DNA from: Gammaproteobacteria bacterium
GTDB taxonomy: Bacteria; Pseudomonadota; Gammaproteobacteria; Competibacterales; Competibacteraceae
Assembly: GCA_020047885.1 (NCBI GenBank)
Contig: JAIFNF010000333.1
Coordinates: 1 to 7,480, forward strand
Direction: 5' to 3'
DNA: 7,480 bases
The translations under genes were made by a program, and so were the position numbers. How positions within the stretch are numbered: the stretch's first letter is position 1; every line of letters starts with the position of its first letter. Below the pieces are notes generated by a model. The model was not told the DNA's origin. It saw only the letters and a list, made by a program, of their open reading frames with translations, and searched no databases. This document shows positions 5,697 through 7,480 of the stretch, one piece after another.

Positions 5697-6494
5697 TCAG
5701 CGGGTAATCACCACCTTCTGGTAGAGTCCGCCGAAGAACGTTTGCTTGTCGATAACCGCCTGACGCGCCTCCTCGGGCAACCAGTCCACCAGATCTTTGT
5801 GCCACAGATCCATGGCGAACGGTTCCAGCGTTTTGAGAATCGGCGTCATCACATATCGGAACGGGTTCACCCAGTCCGGTCCATGATAGTCCACGAAAAT
5901 CACTTTGCCGCCCGGTTTAACCACCCGCCATGCTTGAGCCATGGTCTGGATGCGCACGTCCTCCGGTTGTTCATGCAGCAGGAAGAACAGCACTACGCAG
6001 TCGAAGCTGGCGTCGGCAAAGCGCAAATGGGTCGAATCCTGATGATGCAGGCTGATCCGTGCAGCATCGCTCCCCAACTTGGTTTGCAGATTATCCAATT
6101 GCACTTGAGCCACATCGACTACGTCCAACCGTCCTTCCGGCCCCAGTCGTTCCACCAATTGCTCGGTGAAATTACCGTACACACAGGCGACTTGCAGGAT
6201 GCGGCCATTACAAAACGGCTCCAGTTCCGTCAGCGCCAGGTCGCGCAATTTCGCAAAATTGCCCCACAGGATCAGATTCACCAGCCATTGCCGTTCAAAA
6301 AACCGTACCGCTGCCGGATGCAGATAGGCCCACCAGTAGATTTGCTGTAGGTAGAGCGGCACCGGTACGGGCACTGAGTGGGAGGCATCGAACTGGGTCG
6401 TTTCTTCCATCTCTGGTTTTAAGCCCGGGCTGTGATCCATCAACGGAGGTTGGGTCACAGCCACCGCGCCTTGGGCAGATTCAGAACTTGTCAT
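5697..6494 (-). CDS. rquA: Rhodoquinone biosynthesis enzyme RquA
   Basis: RquA converts ubiquinone to rhodoquinone by replacing a ring methoxy group with an amino group. It belongs to the class I SAM-dependent methyltransferase fold, although published work indicates SAM acts as amino donor rather than methyl donor. The 265-residue product has a poorly structured N-terminus (1-45), then the RquA-typical YWWAYLHPAAVRFFERQWLV (about 53-72). SAM motif I is ILQVACVYGNFT (99-110), where the usual acidic residue and GxGxG are replaced by VACVYG, a hallmark separating RquA from UbiE-type enzymes. Further parts are LDVVDVAQVQLDNL (123-136), LLHEQP (172-177) and VVKPGGKVIFVDYHGP (191-206). The C-terminal half has a hydrophobic segment around PFRYVMTPILKTLEPFAM, possibly a membrane contact. 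ATG at 6494 is preceded by AAGGA at good spacing. It follows frdD by 28 bp, a functional coupling to fumarate reductase. A general UbiE-like methyltransferase is the alternative but fits motif I poorly. Confidence 0.92.
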   Translation of the reverse strand: MTSSESAQGAVAVTQPPLMDHSPGLKPEMEETTQFDASHSVPVPVPLYLQQIYWWAYLHPAAVRFFERQWLVNLILWGNFAKLRDLALTELEPFCNGRILQVACVYGNFTEQLVERLGPEGRLDVVDVAQVQLDNLQTKLGSDAARISLHHQDSTHLRFADASFDCVVLFFLLHEQPEDVRIQTMAQAWRVVKPGGKVIFVDYHGPDWVNPFRYVMTPILKTLEPFAMDLWHKDLVDWLPEEARQAVIDKQTFFGGLYQKVVITR

Positions 6495-6522
6495 GCAAAA
6501 ATTTCCTTAAGCCCCAACGGCG

Positions 6523-6867
6523 TCAGATGCGCAACAGGTAAATCAGCGTGAGCAGTGTACCCAGACCGGCCAGTGAATAAACCACCACAGCGACCTGTTT
6601 ATCCGCACGGAAGCCGAAATCATGCACGGTGACCCGCAACCGGTGAGCAGCGTGCCAGAGCGAGACCAAAATCACGCCGAAGATGATCAGCTTGCCCAGC
6701 CACCACCCGGCGAAGGCATGGATCGACTCATAGGTGAACATGTCTATGTTGTAGCGCATGGCAGCGAACAACGTGACCAGCACCAGCGCCGGGGTCACAA
6801 ACGCGGTGACCGTGCCGCCGGCAGCGAACAGACCCCAGAAGATCGGTTTGTTGGATTTGGCCATCAT
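6523..6867 (-). CDS. frdD: Fumarate reductase membrane anchor subunit D
   Basis: FrdD and FrdC anchor the FrdAB catalytic pair to the inner membrane and form the quinol-oxidising site. The product is 114 residues (119 in E. coli). It opens MMAKSNKPIFWGLFAAGG, matching the family's 'PVFWGLFGAGG', and has three hydrophobic helices at about 17-36, 54-76 and 91-112. The HRLRVTVHDF segment after helix 2 corresponds to the conserved HRMHHAMHDL region of E. coli. The ATG at 6867 overlaps the frdC stop by one base (TAATG) with GGGG six bases upstream; the adjacent ATG at 6864 is an equally plausible start. A longer frame to 6909 would run into frdC and is not supported. Confidence 0.94.
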   Translation of the reverse strand: MMAKSNKPIFWGLFAAGGTVTAFVTPALVLVTLFAAMRYNIDMFTYESIHAFAGWWLGKLIIFGVILVSLWHAAHRLRVTVHDFGFRADKQVAVVVYSLAGLGTLLTLIYLLRI

Positions 6868-7253
6868 TAAATTCCCCAGACCAGAATGATCAGCGAGACC
6901 ACTGCCCACGCCGCGTAGTGGGCGTTGACGATAATGTGGCCGGCTACGAATTCCTCACCCATTTGGATTGGCATCGCCTGTGGCGTGACCACAAACCATG
7001 ACAGGCTGTGGTAGACGGTGGCGATCAGCACCGCCACGTTGAACAGGACGCCCAGCGGACTGTGCAGTGCTTGCACAAAGGCCTCGAAGGCTTCTTGGCC
7101 GTTCGCCAGTGCGCCCAGACCCCAGATCAGCAGGAAGGTGTAGGCGAAGATGAAAATGCAGGTGACTTCACGAGCCATATACCGCTTGTAGCGCGGATGG
7201 CTGAGAAACCAGGTCGTTTTGGAGACTTCACGAACATAGGGTTTGCTGTTCAT
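6867..7253 (-). CDS. frdC: Fumarate reductase membrane anchor subunit C
   Basis: This is a 128-residue integral membrane subunit (131 in E. coli) of quinol:fumarate reductase. It begins MNSKPYVREVSKTTWFLSHP, close to the family's KPYVRPM...W start, and has three transmembrane helices at about 29-50, 67-90 and 107-127. Residues that in E. coli FrdC shape the quinone site fall at the same numbers: Glu29 (YMAREV), His82 and Trp86 (YHSLSW). The ATG at 7253 overlaps the frdB stop (ATGA), which points to translational coupling; the longer frame to 7388 lies within frdB and is rejected. With rquA in the same operon, the natural donor is probably rhodoquinol, though menaquinol cannot be excluded. Confidence 0.94.
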   Translation of the reverse strand: MNSKPYVREVSKTTWFLSHPRYKRYMAREVTCIFIFAYTFLLIWGLGALANGQEAFEAFVQALHSPLGVLFNVAVLIATVYHSLSWFVVTPQAMPIQMGEEFVAGHIIVNAHYAAWAVVSLIILVWGI

Positions 7254-7480
7254 TTCTTCATCCACGGCATCAAGTGCTCTTTGTACCAGTCGATGGTGCT
7301 GGCGACCTTGATCTGCTGCAACGCGCCCGCTGGATCGACGTGTTTGGGGCAGACCTCGGAGCAGGCCCCGACGAAGGAACATTCCCACACGCCTTCGTCA
7401 GAGGCGATCACTTCCTGGCGCTGATCCCGTCCGCCATCACGGGAGTCTTGGTTGTAGCGGTGCGCCATCGAGATCGCGGC
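7250..7480 (-). CDS. frdB: Fumarate reductase iron-sulfur subunit, C-terminal part (cut by window edge)
   Basis: FrdB carries electrons through [2Fe-2S], [4Fe-4S] and [3Fe-4S] clusters from the quinol site to the FrdA flavin. Only the last 76 codons are in the window. They hold the signature HRYNQDSRD, GVWECSFVGACSEVCPKHVD and PAGALQQIKV, closely resembling E. coli FrdB. The three visible cysteines (WEC, AC, EVC) correspond to two ligands of the 3Fe-4S and one of the 4Fe-4S cluster. The protein ends in MPWMKK. The 5' end, and presumably frdA, lie beyond the right edge; the operon promoter is therefore not visible. Succinate dehydrogenase SdhB is the alternative, but the sequence and the FrdC/FrdD anchors favour fumarate reductase. 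Confidence 0.95.
   Translation of the reverse strand, partial: AAISMAHRYNQDSRDGGRDQRQEVIASDEGVWECSFVGACSEVCPKHVDPAGALQQIKVASTIDWYKEHLMPWMKK

Noticed and set aside
5625..6350. A 241-codon open frame on the plus strand
   Set aside because: It is antisense to rquA and runs through the terminator hairpin; the minus-strand protein explains the sequence.
6868..6909. A 14-codon upstream extension of frdD
   Set aside because: It overlaps frdC and adds residues not seen in the family.
7254..7388. A 45-codon upstream extension of frdC
   Set aside because: It overlaps frdB in another frame; the family N-terminus begins at the ATG at 7253.

Overview
The window looks like chromosomal DNA of a gammaproteobacterium of moderately high GC. 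The reasons are the lptD-surA-rsmA outer-membrane/ribosome-maturation cluster, an E. coli-type fumarate reductase with separate FrdC and FrdD anchors, and an RquA-type rhodoquinone enzyme. A relative of the Competibacter group would fit, but that is only a guess. Every supported gene lies on the minus strand, so the biological order runs from the right edge to the left.

Right part (5697-7480): the end of frdB, then frdC and frdD, joined by stop/start overlaps. After 28 bp and a good ribosome binding site comes rquA, whose product converts ubiquinone to rhodoquinone. A textbook hairpin with a T-tract at 5653-5682 closes the unit. The operon thus pairs a quinol:fumarate reductase with the enzyme that makes the low-potential quinone suited to drive it, which indicates anaerobic or microaerobic fumarate respiration.

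Middle (1025-5529): lptD (LPS translocon barrel), surA (periplasmic chaperone for barrels such as LptD) and rsmA (16S rRNA dimethyltransferase). They are tightly packed, and pdxA is absent between surA and rsmA. The rsmA reading frame is broken: about 31 bases appear to be missing just before the SAM-binding motif, so the gene is a pseudogene or the assembly has an error there.

Left part (1-1024): a small putative lipoprotein and two strong matches to the chromosomal centromere sequence parS (999-1014, and 1238-1253 inside rsmA), which suggest proximity to the replication origin. Beyond these is a decayed stretch: the first ~86 codons of a type I restriction subunit gene (hsdR), frameshifted and cut off, fused to one copy of a 95-bp direct repeat. 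The other copy, at the left edge, forms most of a 39-codon open frame. No apaG/apaH follows rsmA, so the usual synteny ends here and accessory DNA begins.

No wholly unknown system is evident. The points most worth following are the frd-rquA operon, the parS pair, the broken rsmA and the repeat-hsdR fusion.
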